DNA of 64,000 nt, from NCBI GenBank assembly GCA_903868145.1, contig CAIPTY010000015.1, forward strand, positions 1-64,000, in the 5' to 3' direction. Positions 18,554-27,067 of this stretch are shown here, piece after piece; position 1 is the stretch's first letter, and each line of letters opens with the position of its first letter. Under the pieces are notes generated by a model. It worked only from the letters and a program-made list of their open reading frames with translations, did no database searches and was not told the origin of the DNA. The position numbers were made by a program, and so were the translations under genes. The DNA comes from an uncultured Desulfuromonadales bacterium (lineage in GTDB: Bacteria; Desulfobacterota; Desulfuromonadia; Geobacterales; Pseudopelobacteraceae).

Positions 18554-19672
18554 ATGTTCGATGCCGCCAAGATTCTGATCACTGACGATAACCCTGATGT
18601 ACATGAAATAATGAGGCGTACCTTTGAATCGCCGGGAGACACGGGCACAGCAGCCCCTTTGCTCTTCCATGCCGATAATGGACAGGCAGCGCTGGATGTA
18701 CTGGCGGGAAATCCGGATATTGATGTCATCGTGCTGGATCTGATGATGCCGGTGATGGACGGATTCGAGTTTCTTGTGCATGTCAAGAACGAGGCGCGGT
18801 TCCGGTCGATCCCGATCTGTGTTTTGAGCGGCAGCAGGGATGAGTCAACCAAAGCACTTAATCTGGGTGCCCGTGACTTTATTATCAAGCCGGGCAACCA
18901 CGCCGAAAACAGGCTGAGGATACTGAACCTCATCCAGAATAAACGTCAGGTTGAAACAAGCGAGCGAGCCAAAGTACAGTTTCTCGCCGCCATCAGCCAT
19001 GAATTACGCACGCCGATGAGTGGCGTGATCGGCATGACACAACTGCTTCGGACAACCGAACTGACCGGCGAACAATCAGGATACGTCAAGTATCTGGAAC
19101 AATCCGCAATAAAAATGATGACCCTGGTCGATGATGTTTTCGCTTTTCTTGAGAGCGAGAACCCCTTCCATCATCTTCCCAAAACACCTTTTTCCTTACG
19201 GGCAATCATTCAGGAACTGATTGACACCCTGGCTTCCGATGCGGCAAAGAGCGGCGTTTCGCTTTCAGTCGATATTCATCCCGATCTTCCCGATACTCTG
19301 TCCGGACTGCCGGATAAAATCCAGATGATATTTCGCCATCTGATGGGCAATGCCATCAAGTTTTCGCCTGCCGGAAAGGTTCGTCTGTGCATTGAGCCGG
19401 GCACACAGGAAGCGGGCACCGTTCAGCTGCGCTGTTCGGTAGCCGATAGCGGGGTCGGCATTCCACCGGATATGCAAAAGTCCGTCTTTGAGCCATTTAC
19501 CCAGGCGGATGGGTCATTTTCCCGAAAATTCGGCGGGCTTGGCATCGGCCTGTCAATTGCCAGCCGCATGGTGCAGATGATGGGGAGCGCCCTGAAAGTT
19601 GAAAGTAACGCCAACGGCAGTACGTTCAGTTTTTCCCTTACCTGCGATCTTGATGTTTCGGCATCTGTCTGA
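18554..19672 (+). CDS. Response regulator-histidine kinase (REC-HisKA-HATPase)
   Basis: 372 residues. Receiver domain with D62 in VLDLMMPVMDG, then dimerisation domain with H149 in AAISHELRTPMSG, then ATPase with VADSGVGIPP and GGLGIGLSIA. It is cytoplasmic, with no membrane segment or sensor domain, so its input probably comes by phosphotransfer to the receiver. It closes the plus-strand run, ending opposite the cluster of exported proteins. No cognate regulator is adjacent. Confidence 0.92.
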   Translation: MFDAAKILITDDNPDVHEIMRRTFESPGDTGTAAPLLFHADNGQAALDVLAGNPDIDVIVLDLMMPVMDGFEFLVHVKNEARFRSIPICVLSGSRDESTKALNLGARDFIIKPGNHAENRLRILNLIQNKRQVETSERAKVQFLAAISHELRTPMSGVIGMTQLLRTTELTGEQSGYVKYLEQSAIKMMTLVDDVFAFLESENPFHHLPKTPFSLRAIIQELIDTLASDAAKSGVSLSVDIHPDLPDTLSGLPDKIQMIFRHLMGNAIKFSPAGKVRLCIEPGTQEAGTVQLRCSVADSGVGIPPDMQKSVFEPFTQADGSFSRKFGGLGIGLSIASRMVQMMGSALKVESNANGSTFSFSLTCDLDVSASV

Positions 19673-19709
19673 AAAAACTCTCCTGTAAACGATTACGGTC
19701 GCTTTACCC

Positions 19710-20585
19710 TCATCTCATGAAATATTCCGCAGTGGTCTTGACCGACCTGATGCCGACTGAAATCTTTGTGCCATCGGCTTTTCTGCCATGCAGGACAAAT
19801 TCACTCAGGCCGACATGATTGCTGCTGCCCCAGTCGTAGGTGTACCCGAGGCGCGTCCAGGGATAGGGGGATGAGCCCATGGTGTAGATGTTTCGGGTGC
19901 GGTTATTGAACCATGAGGTATAGGTTTTGAAAATGCCATAATCCTTTCCTTCGGTCGCCCTGACCTTGTTGTTCAGATCAAGCATCCGGAATGCATCTGT
20001 TGGAAAACTGGTTTCGCAGACCGTATCCGATATCTCGGTGTCTGGACAGGGACGGAAAAGATCCTGCGGGGAGACCCACATTTCCAGCATGTATTTTGCT
20101 TCGCTGGGGCTCCCCTGCACGGCATATTCCGACGGGAGTCCCAGAAGCTGGGCGATGCGGAGCGGTTGGGGTACGGTAACACCAAAAAAAGTTTTGATCT
20201 CCGGTACCACCGTCACCCACGAGTCATATGTGTACGTCGGACATTCCCCGCCTTCAACGCAGGAGGTGTTGCCGCTGCACCCCCCTGGGTCGGCGCATTT
20301 GTAGTATTTCCCCGCATCGCCCAGCCAGGAAACCACCAACAGACGCGATCCCTTCACGCCGTTTTCCCAGATAATGTTGGGATTGTCGTTGGAAATCGGT
20401 GTCAGGTAGCGTGAAATTTTTGAAGGTGTGACCGTGCGTGCATCGGCAACAGCGCTGGAATACTGGGCCTGCAGGCTGACCGGGGCAGACGCGGGAAGCG
20501 CTGCAGAGTCGCTGCCGCAGGCGGCAAGAAGCCAGACGAGTGAGCCGCATGACAGTGTAGTAATTAGGTGTCTCAGGAATCGCAT
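19710..20585 (-). CDS. Lipoprotein of unknown function
   Basis: 291 residues with lipoprotein signal (lipobox LLAAC, Cys ~23). Several paired cysteines follow (CADPGGCSGNTSC, then CPDTEISDTVC), suggesting disulfides outside the cytoplasm. I recognise no family. It is the last gene of the minus-strand exported cluster, 29 nt after the phospholipase B-like gene, with GGGAGG before the ATG. A role alongside the neighbouring exported enzymes is inferred from position only. Confidence 0.7.
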   Translation of the reverse strand: MRFLRHLITTLSCGSLVWLLAACGSDSAALPASAPVSLQAQYSSAVADARTVTPSKISRYLTPISNDNPNIIWENGVKGSRLLVVSWLGDAGKYYKCADPGGCSGNTSCVEGGECPTYTYDSWVTVVPEIKTFFGVTVPQPLRIAQLLGLPSEYAVQGSPSEAKYMLEMWVSPQDLFRPCPDTEISDTVCETSFPTDAFRMLDLNNKVRATEGKDYGIFKTYTSWFNNRTRNIYTMGSSPYPWTRLGYTYDWGSSNHVGLSEFVLHGRKADGTKISVGIRSVKTTAEYFMR

Positions 20586-20614
20586 CAGGCCTCCCTTTTA
20601 TCTTCGCAGTCGAC

Positions 20615-22258
20615 CTACTTCAGATACAGCGGCATCAGTGTGAAGCTGCCGTCCAGCCGATCGGGCACATTGCGCAGTTTCTGCCCCTTCCATATTGACT
20701 GGCTCCAGACGAAGGGGGCCTGGTTCACCTTGGCAGTTCCATACAGCATCCAGAAACCGGTATTCGAAGCTGAGATATCCATCGTTCCGGACAGCCCCAT
20801 GAAAGAGCGGGCCATGCCGGCAGAAGCTGCCTTGGAGTCAACGGAACCATCCGGTATCGTCTTGGGATAGTCCGTCAGCCCATACCCCAGATCCCAGCGG
20901 CCGAAAATTGAGAGGGGGTTGGTCGGATCAGTATAGGTTATGAGGGCTTTGGCAGTCTCAAGATCATTCACACCGGGCAGCAGCTTCTTGAATTGTACCC
21001 GTCGGGCCGGACGATTATCAGTAGACTGGAGATCTTTTGCCACCTGATACGATGCCGGATAGTTGATTCCCATCAGGTAGTCAGAGGTAACCATTTCCGG
21101 GTCGTAATCGGTTGTGCAGACACCGCCGTCCGATGCTTTGCTGGTTACCGTGTAGGGGCCGCCGCTCGAACGGTAGTAGACAAAACAACGATATGACATC
21201 TCCACCAGGCCCGTTTCATTGTTTTTGGCATCCACCAGCATGTAGCCGTTCAGATAGGTACCGGTATTATCCAGCGAAACCGCGTCAAAGAAATCGGTGA
21301 TAGAGCTTGAAAACTGCTCCGCCAGGGCTGCCCGCCAGAAGAGCCAGAGCCCGTCAGTCCTGACCTGGGACTTGGACTGTCGGTGGGTGGTCTCGTTAAA
21401 CATGATCCCCTTGTTGTTGTAGCCGAAATCTGTGCCCGAACCGATAAGTCCGGGTGTTGCTACATTCTCGGTCAACATATCTGTATTCACGGATAGTGTC
21501 TGGTTCATGGTCTGGGAAAGAAATCCCATCCAGGAATTGTGGGTCAGGAATATTTCGCTGCCGCTTCGCTTCAGGAAGGCGGAGCATTTTTCCGGCCTCT
21601 TGGCGGCAGTTCCTTCTGCGGGATGTGAGATAACATCCATAGCGTCATTGAAGGCGTTTATGTAATAGACATCCATGAACGTAACGCCGGCCGTCTCATA
21701 ACCCAGTGAAAGTTCCGCGGCTTTCAGATAGGCGCTGTCAGGCAGCCAGGCACCGGAAAAATCAAGGTCGGACGGCTGGGTGAGGGAGGCACCGTGATAG
21801 ATGCCGAGCATGCGGAACAGGAGTCGCTTCAGGCGGAATGCCGTTACACTGTTTGTGGCGGGGTTGGCGATATATTTCAGCAGGTAGGTATAGTTTGAAT
21901 TCAGCGTGCTGGCCATTGTATCCAGCTCTGCTTTAGTGGGGCCGAGCTGTTTGGGAAAGCCATGGTCGGGATCCGTCAGGTAGGCGTTATCCCAGGAGTT
22001 GTCACGGGCCGACGCGATGGTTTTGCCCTGAAGCTTGCCCTGAATGAATCCCGCCCTGTATTCGGCCTTGAGATCATTGGCATCCTTGGAGACCACGGTC
22101 AGATTGACGATGTTGTTGAGGGTCTCAATCACCCCGGAGGCATTGGCGTCCAGAAGGTAGGTGGTGCGGTTGGATACGGTGGCATTTCCTGAATCGGAAC
22201 AGCCCGCAAAAAGCAGCGCTGACAGCAGACAAACCACAACGTTGATAAAGCGCTTCAT
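20615..22258 (-). CDS. Phospholipase B-like (PLBD family) Ntn-hydrolase lipoprotein
   Basis: 547 residues with lipobox FAGC (C20). It carries landmarks of the mainly eukaryotic phospholipase B-like family. These are KCSAFLKRSGSEIF with C225 as the expected N-terminal nucleophile after self-cleavage, THNSW just after it, NTGTYLNGYMLVD (331-343) equal to the family NSGTYNNQWMxVD, the aspartate region DGSVDSKA, and a final VWSQSIW. The family forms two chains by autoproteolysis before the Cys and attacks amide or ester bonds of lipids. An outer-membrane or periplasmic lipid-hydrolase role is inferred; the exact substrate is unknown. Confidence 0.8.
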   Translation of the reverse strand: MKRFINVVVCLLSALLFAGCSDSGNATVSNRTTYLLDANASGVIETLNNIVNLTVVSKDANDLKAEYRAGFIQGKLQGKTIASARDNSWDNAYLTDPDHGFPKQLGPTKAELDTMASTLNSNYTYLLKYIANPATNSVTAFRLKRLLFRMLGIYHGASLTQPSDLDFSGAWLPDSAYLKAAELSLGYETAGVTFMDVYYINAFNDAMDVISHPAEGTAAKRPEKCSAFLKRSGSEIFLTHNSWMGFLSQTMNQTLSVNTDMLTENVATPGLIGSGTDFGYNNKGIMFNETTHRQSKSQVRTDGLWLFWRAALAEQFSSSITDFFDAVSLDNTGTYLNGYMLVDAKNNETGLVEMSYRCFVYYRSSGGPYTVTSKASDGGVCTTDYDPEMVTSDYLMGINYPASYQVAKDLQSTDNRPARRVQFKKLLPGVNDLETAKALITYTDPTNPLSIFGRWDLGYGLTDYPKTIPDGSVDSKAASAGMARSFMGLSGTMDISASNTGFWMLYGTAKVNQAPFVWSQSIWKGQKLRNVPDRLDGSFTLMPLYLK

Positions 22259-22308
22259 GGAATTTTCTCCTTTTGTAGTGGTGTATCACCTTGTTAAAGT
22301 TTTTAAAA

Positions 22309-23505
22309 CTATTCAGTGGATATCTCCATCTTGATTGCCTCGGCTGGGCATACATGGCTACAGAGTGAACATCCGCTACAAGACGTCTGGTCGAAAACCG
22401 GCAGCAGGTCGTTCCAACCGATGGCTTGGTAGCCTCCGTCACGGCAGGCTGCACGGCAGACGCCGCAGCCTGTGCAGCGCTTTGCCAGCAGGCGGGGGCG
22501 ATAACCATGTCCGGTCGAAAGTTCTCCGAAGCTGGTGGTACTGTTCCGGCGGAGGCCGATAAAATCAGCCGTTTTGGTGAAACCATGCCACCCCATGAAC
22601 TCCCGCAGTTCCTGCTGCATCCCGTCAACCAGCCCGAACCCCCGCAGCATGACTTCGGTACCCACTTGTACCAGCGGCGCTCCCAGGAGCATGAATTCCG
22701 CCGCATCAAAGCCGTTGACTATCCCGCCGCTGGCCATGACCGGTAATCCGGGCAACTGACACAGTTCACTGACCGCACGCAGGGCGATCGGCTTGATACC
22801 GGGGCCGGAATAGCCGCCGTAACTGGTCATTCCGTTGATGTCGGGCTTAGGGCGCAGTGTCTTCAGGTCAAAGCCAAAGAACGAGGGCACGGTGTTGATG
22901 GCGCAAAATCCGTGGGCGCCCGCTTTGGCCAGCTCTTCAGCAATATGCCGGATATCTGCCACTGCAGCGGTCAGCTTGGGGATTATCGGTATGGTTATGT
23001 CCGCGCAGGTTGCCAGCCAGGCGGTTATCCGTGCCGCATAGTCCGGGTTCTGGCCGATGGCCGCTCCGCGTCCCTGCTCCGGGTAACCGTGCGGGCAGGA
23101 AAAATTCAACTCCAGCAGATCCGCCCCGGCATCCTGACATCCCCGTGCCAGGGAAAGCCATTTATCAGGAGCGTCGGCAGTTCCCATGATGCTGCCGATG
23201 ATCGGACGGTGAGGAAAGTCGGTCTTGATGACTTCAATGGCGCGATACCACTGATCGGGCGTCTGCTCGCTCAGCAGTTCCAGGTTTTCAAACCCGGTAA
23301 TCCGGTTACCGTTTCGGATTACGGCAAAGCGGTTGGGCAGGTTTCTCACCGGTTCATGGGTCAGGGTTTTAATTACCGCTCCGCCCCAACCCGCCTCAAA
23401 TGCCCGCCGCACCATGTCACCCGTGGCTGTGGGTGGGGCAGACGCCAGTATGAACGGGTTTGTAAATGCGACGCCAAGATATGTCGTACTCAGATCAGAA
23501 GGCAT
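22309..23505 (-). CDS. preA: PreA-like dihydropyrimidine dehydrogenase subunit
   Basis: 398 residues. A dihydroorotate-dehydrogenase-like FMN barrel (NFSCPHGYPEQGRGAAIGQ is the family hallmark) is followed by two 4Fe-4S motifs: CTGCGVCRAAC and CSGCSLCSHVC. In known systems PreA works with PreT to reduce uracil or thymine. No preT is seen here, so the electron donor or even the substrate may differ. It is cytoplasmic, unlike its exported neighbours, and lies 16 nt downstream of the pyruvoyl decarboxylase gene. Confidence 0.87.
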   Translation of the reverse strand: MPSDLSTTYLGVAFTNPFILASAPPTATGDMVRRAFEAGWGGAVIKTLTHEPVRNLPNRFAVIRNGNRITGFENLELLSEQTPDQWYRAIEVIKTDFPHRPIIGSIMGTADAPDKWLSLARGCQDAGADLLELNFSCPHGYPEQGRGAAIGQNPDYAARITAWLATCADITIPIIPKLTAAVADIRHIAEELAKAGAHGFCAINTVPSFFGFDLKTLRPKPDINGMTSYGGYSGPGIKPIALRAVSELCQLPGLPVMASGGIVNGFDAAEFMLLGAPLVQVGTEVMLRGFGLVDGMQQELREFMGWHGFTKTADFIGLRRNSTTSFGELSTGHGYRPRLLAKRCTGCGVCRAACRDGGYQAIGWNDLLPVFDQTSCSGCSLCSHVCPAEAIKMEISTE

Positions 23506-23521
23506 TATCTCTGCTCGCTTT

Positions 23522-24466
23522 CTAAAAGCCCATCGACTTTTCCCACTCTTTCAAACTCATTTTTTCCAGCACGGCAAAATCGCCGCCGGGCAGTGCCTTC
23601 CTGGCCAGCGTCACGTAGGGGGCGACCGTCAATGCAGTTCCGGCCTCTCCCGGTTTCATCATTACAAATGCATACCCCAGATAGGTGCGATCGTACAACA
23701 CGCTCTGGTTTTTGCCGCAGTCAATGGTCGTTTTGGCTACGTTTTTTTGATGTTCCTTGAGAAATTTGACCATATCAGCTTCATTGTCGTTTTTCGTCCA
23801 AGTACCCGCGTCTTCGATGAACAGACTGGCCGCTTTGGTGCGATCTTTGGCCAGGGAGATACTCAGATAGGCCCATACGCCGTACGCTTCCCCCTTGTCC
23901 GGATTTGGCCTCCCCGTTGCGGGTCGGTAGGACACGGCGCTTTTATTGGCGCATATAATCTGTCCACCCGGTGCCGGTGGAAAACGGCGGGCTTTTTCTG
24001 TCCCGAACAGGGCTTGTCCCGCCTTGAGCAGTGGCGCTACATCGTATACCGGCAGTGGGGAACCGTCATACTGTTTCAGCGTAAACATCGGTTTCTGGGT
24101 GTTGTTTCTGATCTCTTCGGCAGTCGCCAGATCATAGCCCCAGATACTCCCTATCAGTCCGTTGAAAGAAGAGGCGGTAATCATGTTAATCTGCCCGATG
24201 TAGGCGTCGGTGGCTTCGGCCTTGTCGTAGGTAACGATACCGTCAAGCAGCATATCATTGGTTTTTGGCGCGACGCCGGTGGAAAGCTTGAGCACCGAGA
24301 CATACCCCTGCCCTTTAGCACCCGGCATGCCATATCCGTCACAGTAGTCATCAAACGGGCCTATGGCGGTTTTGTCGAATTTTGCGGGTTCAGCAAAAGC
24401 GGTTGAGGTTGAAAATGATGCTGCGCATCCAAGGACAAACACTGCTGCCACGATAATTCTTTTCAT
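23522..24466 (-). CDS. hdcA: Exported pyruvoyl-dependent histidine decarboxylase proenzyme
   Basis: 314 residues. It closely follows the pyruvoyl histidine decarboxylases of Gram-positive bacteria: GYGMPGAKGQGYVSVLK, DGIVTYDKAEATDAYIGQIN, the self-cleavage site ITASSF (Ser99/Ser100), YDGSPLPVYD, FIEDAGTW and TVAPYV. Cleavage would turn Ser100 into the pyruvoyl group that decarboxylates histidine to histamine. Unlike those cytoplasmic enzymes it starts with a signal sequence, either Sec type (AFA before EPAKF) or lipoprotein (VLGC, C14). Its ATG overlaps the stop of the methyltransferase remnant. Substrate by homology only. Confidence 0.85.
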   Translation of the reverse strand: MKRIIVAAVFVLGCAASFSTSTAFAEPAKFDKTAIGPFDDYCDGYGMPGAKGQGYVSVLKLSTGVAPKTNDMLLDGIVTYDKAEATDAYIGQINMITASSFNGLIGSIWGYDLATAEEIRNNTQKPMFTLKQYDGSPLPVYDVAPLLKAGQALFGTEKARRFPPAPGGQIICANKSAVSYRPATGRPNPDKGEAYGVWAYLSISLAKDRTKAASLFIEDAGTWTKNDNEADMVKFLKEHQKNVAKTTIDCGKNQSVLYDRTYLGYAFVMMKPGEAGTALTVAPYVTLARKALPGGDFAVLEKMSLKEWEKSMGF

Positions 24467-24714
24467 AAAATCCCCCTGTGTTTGAAATCGTTGTCGCTGG
24501 CATTACATGGATTTTCCCCACTGACTACAGCAATCTCCTCATCCGTCAGCCCGTACAGTTCATTTACCAGCTTATCTATCTGGCGGTCAACGGCATCAAT
24601 CTGACGCTGGATGAGGGGCTGGTCATGGCCGGTTTTGGCGTTGGCTGAAGCAAGGTTAGGGTCATCTTGAATCCAAAAAGCCGAATAAGCACGAATGTCT
24701 TTAGCTTGGTGCGG
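24463..24714 (-). pseudogene. C-terminal remnant of a class I DNA methyltransferase (type IIG/Eco57I-like)
   Basis: Between two cluster genes the minus strand encodes an open stretch reading AKTGHDQPLIQRQIDAVDRQ, then IDKLVNELYGLTDEEIAVVSG. This is the conserved tail of large SAM-dependent DNA methyltransferase or restriction fusion proteins. The upstream frame is closed by TAG at 24715-24717, so only ~80 codons survive. It overlaps the end of the DUF4239 gene in another frame and its TGA overlaps the hdcA start (ATGA). It marks the scar of a lost restriction-modification gene. Confidence 0.7.
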
Positions 24715-25501
24715 CTATCCCGTCAAGCTTCCAGTATTGCAGAAGATCTGTAAAAGGAGTTGGTGAAACAGCAACCGGCGGCGTGAACGGGAAATTATAC
24801 ATGATCAGCAGATAGTAGACCAAGGCGAGGAAAGCCGCTAAAGATCCTATCATCATGGCATGATGCCTTTCATCCGGAACATCCAGAAAGCAGAGGAAAA
24901 GCAGGTACAGCAAGGTGCCGCCGATCAGAGTCAACCATATCGGAGGGGTAAGGTTGGGTTTGCCGCCGATTATCCGGTTATGGCGATGCCCCCGGTATTC
25001 ACTCAGTTGTCTCATAGTTTCCTGATGAAGCACCAGCTCACTGTTGGTATGGGGATCAAATTTCAGAATCAAGGCGTTGATGCGGTTCATCAAACGGTGG
25101 GCATTTTGATCCTGTTGGGCTTGCGCCAGTTTCGGCCATTCATCATTGATGACAACCTGCACATACTGGCGTATGAGCTGCTTTGCCTGGCCGCTGACCG
25201 GTTCCGGGTACGCTTCCAGGTTGCGATAGATGCTGTGCAGGGAATTTGCCTCCCGGGAAACGTCATCGTTTACCTTATCGTAGTTTTGCCAGATTGCAAC
25301 CGTCACAAAAGTCAGGATCAGGGCGAACACCAGGCCGAGCGAGTTTGAGAAAATATTGCCGAATTCCGTATGATCGGTAAACAGAAACGGTTTGAAAAAG
25401 TACCGCACCGCCCGGAGTGAGATGAGCGACAGGACGACAAATGACACAACCATTATCGCTGCAACGGTATAGGTAGAAAAATGTGAAAAGAAATCGACCA
25501 T
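24701..25501 (-). CDS. DUF4239 membrane protein
   Basis: 266 residues with membrane segments at ~10-30, ~55-75, ~185-205 and ~212-232. Between them is a soluble helical section with REANSLHSIYRNLEAYP and YVQVVINDEWP, typical of the DUF4239 (bestrophin-like) family, whose function is not established. It lies 26 nt downstream of the phosphatase-like lipoprotein gene. Its last codons overlap a methyltransferase remnant in another frame. Confidence 0.8.
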   Translation of the reverse strand: MVDFFSHFSTYTVAAIMVVSFVVLSLISLRAVRYFFKPFLFTDHTEFGNIFSNSLGLVFALILTFVTVAIWQNYDKVNDDVSREANSLHSIYRNLEAYPEPVSGQAKQLIRQYVQVVINDEWPKLAQAQQDQNAHRLMNRINALILKFDPHTNSELVLHQETMRQLSEYRGHRHNRIIGGKPNLTPPIWLTLIGGTLLYLLFLCFLDVPDERHHAMMIGSLAAFLALVYYLLIMYNFPFTPPVAVSPTPFTDLLQYWKLDGIAAPS

Positions 25502-25527
25502 AGTTCTTTCTTCTCCCCCGGAAACTG

Positions 25528-27030
25528 TCAGAACAGAGGCGCCGTGGCCGGCAGACTGGCAGAATTTATGCCTTCGCAGAGTGCGTTGTCTACGGTTAAA
25601 TTACCCAGGGCGTCAAGTTTTACCGTCCAGATGGTGTCGTAGTCAGTGCTCGGCCAACCGCCCAGAGGTGGCCCGTCAGTCGGGAGTTGCGGGATGTTGT
25701 TGCCGCCATAGCTGGTAAGGAGGGCATTTATAATCGGCCTGATATGTCCGGACTCCCACGCCAGCAAAACGGTATGATTGGAAAGCTTGCCGCCGGTAAA
25801 GAAAAAATTACTCGTGGTCTGGGCTGCGACCGGATCGGTCGGATTAGCCCCCAGTGAGAAACTTGATACCAGTGAATAGGGCAGATTATTGTCGATAGCA
25901 AATGGCAGTATCGTTAATGAGGGTCTGACGTACGAAACATTGAAAGTGCCAAAAAGATTGAACCACTGTGCGGGATCGATGGAATAAACCATGTCAGGTT
26001 GTATCTTGCCGCGCAAAGCCTTGGAAAGTGCCAGTGCACGCCATTGCCCCGCCCCCACGTAGTTGCCATCTTCAAATTTGGACCCCGGATCCGGATGCGC
26101 ATCAGTGTGCCGTATGATATAAACCGTTAGTCTGGTGTTGGCGTTTGCAGGAACTACGACGCCATCTACACCGCCGGTCCGTACGGTGCTGAAATAGGGC
26201 TGCGATGTGTTCGTGCATGCAGCGCTCGCAACCGGTGAGGGGAGTACGGGGTAGGTGGCAGGGGGATTCAGATTGCTGTTGTAGGTTACCAGGCTGGCGC
26301 TTCCGGATGACGGAATTGAAACCGCATAGACTAGGTTTGGCCCGCTGTAGGCAACCGGAAGATTCAGGTTATATCCCTGTTGCCTATTTATAAATGTCAT
26401 CAGCGAGTTGATTGTCTTCCAGGGCGCCGAAAAGACATAATAACCGGAGTTTTTCCTGGAGATGATACCGGACAGCAAGGCATCGTTGTTGCCGCCTGTG
26501 TTGTTGTAATCCAGCCCGGTGCAATTTGGACAGTATGAAGTCGGTACAGCAACACCGTCAGGCACGCCCCCTGAGGCATACGCAGCGTTGATCGGGTAGC
26601 TGTTGGCCGTATAGGTAGCTCCCGTAGGATCAACGGGTAGAGTGATCTGGTTAAGAAGGGCGAACTGCTGAATGGAGCCGATTGAGGCCATGTCCGGATA
26701 GTTGTTTGCGGTCTGCAGATGGGTCATCGGCGACAGAGCGTAAATTCCGGTTACGTTATTTCCACCCAGCACCTGCTGCTTCAGAAACGTGGCCATCTGG
26801 AGTGAGCGCTGCAATCCCTGACTGGTGAGGTTTGCCGTTTTTAAATCCACATCACCGGGCGCGTGGTTATCCAGATCCGGGCTTACCACAAAGATCAGAT
26901 TGACATTACTGGCGCTCAGCGGAAAAGGAAAGGTTGAATTGGCACTGGAATTCCCGCTACATCCTGCCAGAAGTGTCACGGCAAGAACCAGGAACAGCGA
27001 AAATACTACGGAGATTTTTTTCATTTTCAT
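25528..27030 (-). CDS. Histidine-phosphatase-superfamily-like lipoprotein
   Basis: 500 residues with lipobox LLAGC (C~23). Two parts resemble the phosphoglycerate-mutase-like fold. The first (IFVVSPDLDNHAPG... and YALSPMTHLQTA) lacks the RHG triad. The second has IIRHTDAHPD, QWRALALSKAL, DMVYSIDP and a late LLAWESGHI that can supply the second histidine. So one half may be catalytic and the other a decayed duplicate. It would act outside the cytoplasm on an unknown phosphoester. Confidence 0.65.
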   Translation of the reverse strand: MKMKKISVVFSLFLVLAVTLLAGCSGNSSANSTFPFPLSASNVNLIFVVSPDLDNHAPGDVDLKTANLTSQGLQRSLQMATFLKQQVLGGNNVTGIYALSPMTHLQTANNYPDMASIGSIQQFALLNQITLPVDPTGATYTANSYPINAAYASGGVPDGVAVPTSYCPNCTGLDYNNTGGNNDALLSGIISRKNSGYYVFSAPWKTINSLMTFINRQQGYNLNLPVAYSGPNLVYAVSIPSSGSASLVTYNSNLNPPATYPVLPSPVASAACTNTSQPYFSTVRTGGVDGVVVPANANTRLTVYIIRHTDAHPDPGSKFEDGNYVGAGQWRALALSKALRGKIQPDMVYSIDPAQWFNLFGTFNVSYVRPSLTILPFAIDNNLPYSLVSSFSLGANPTDPVAAQTTSNFFFTGGKLSNHTVLLAWESGHIRPIINALLTSYGGNNIPQLPTDGPPLGGWPSTDYDTIWTVKLDALGNLTVDNALCEGINSASLPATAPLF

Positions 27031-27067
27031 GTTTCTCCTTGGATTGATGGTGGTTGCCGTACGAGCC

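Noticed and set aside
23333-24406. Long plus-strand frame opposite hdcA and preA
   Set aside because: Mirror of two well-supported genes; no motif.
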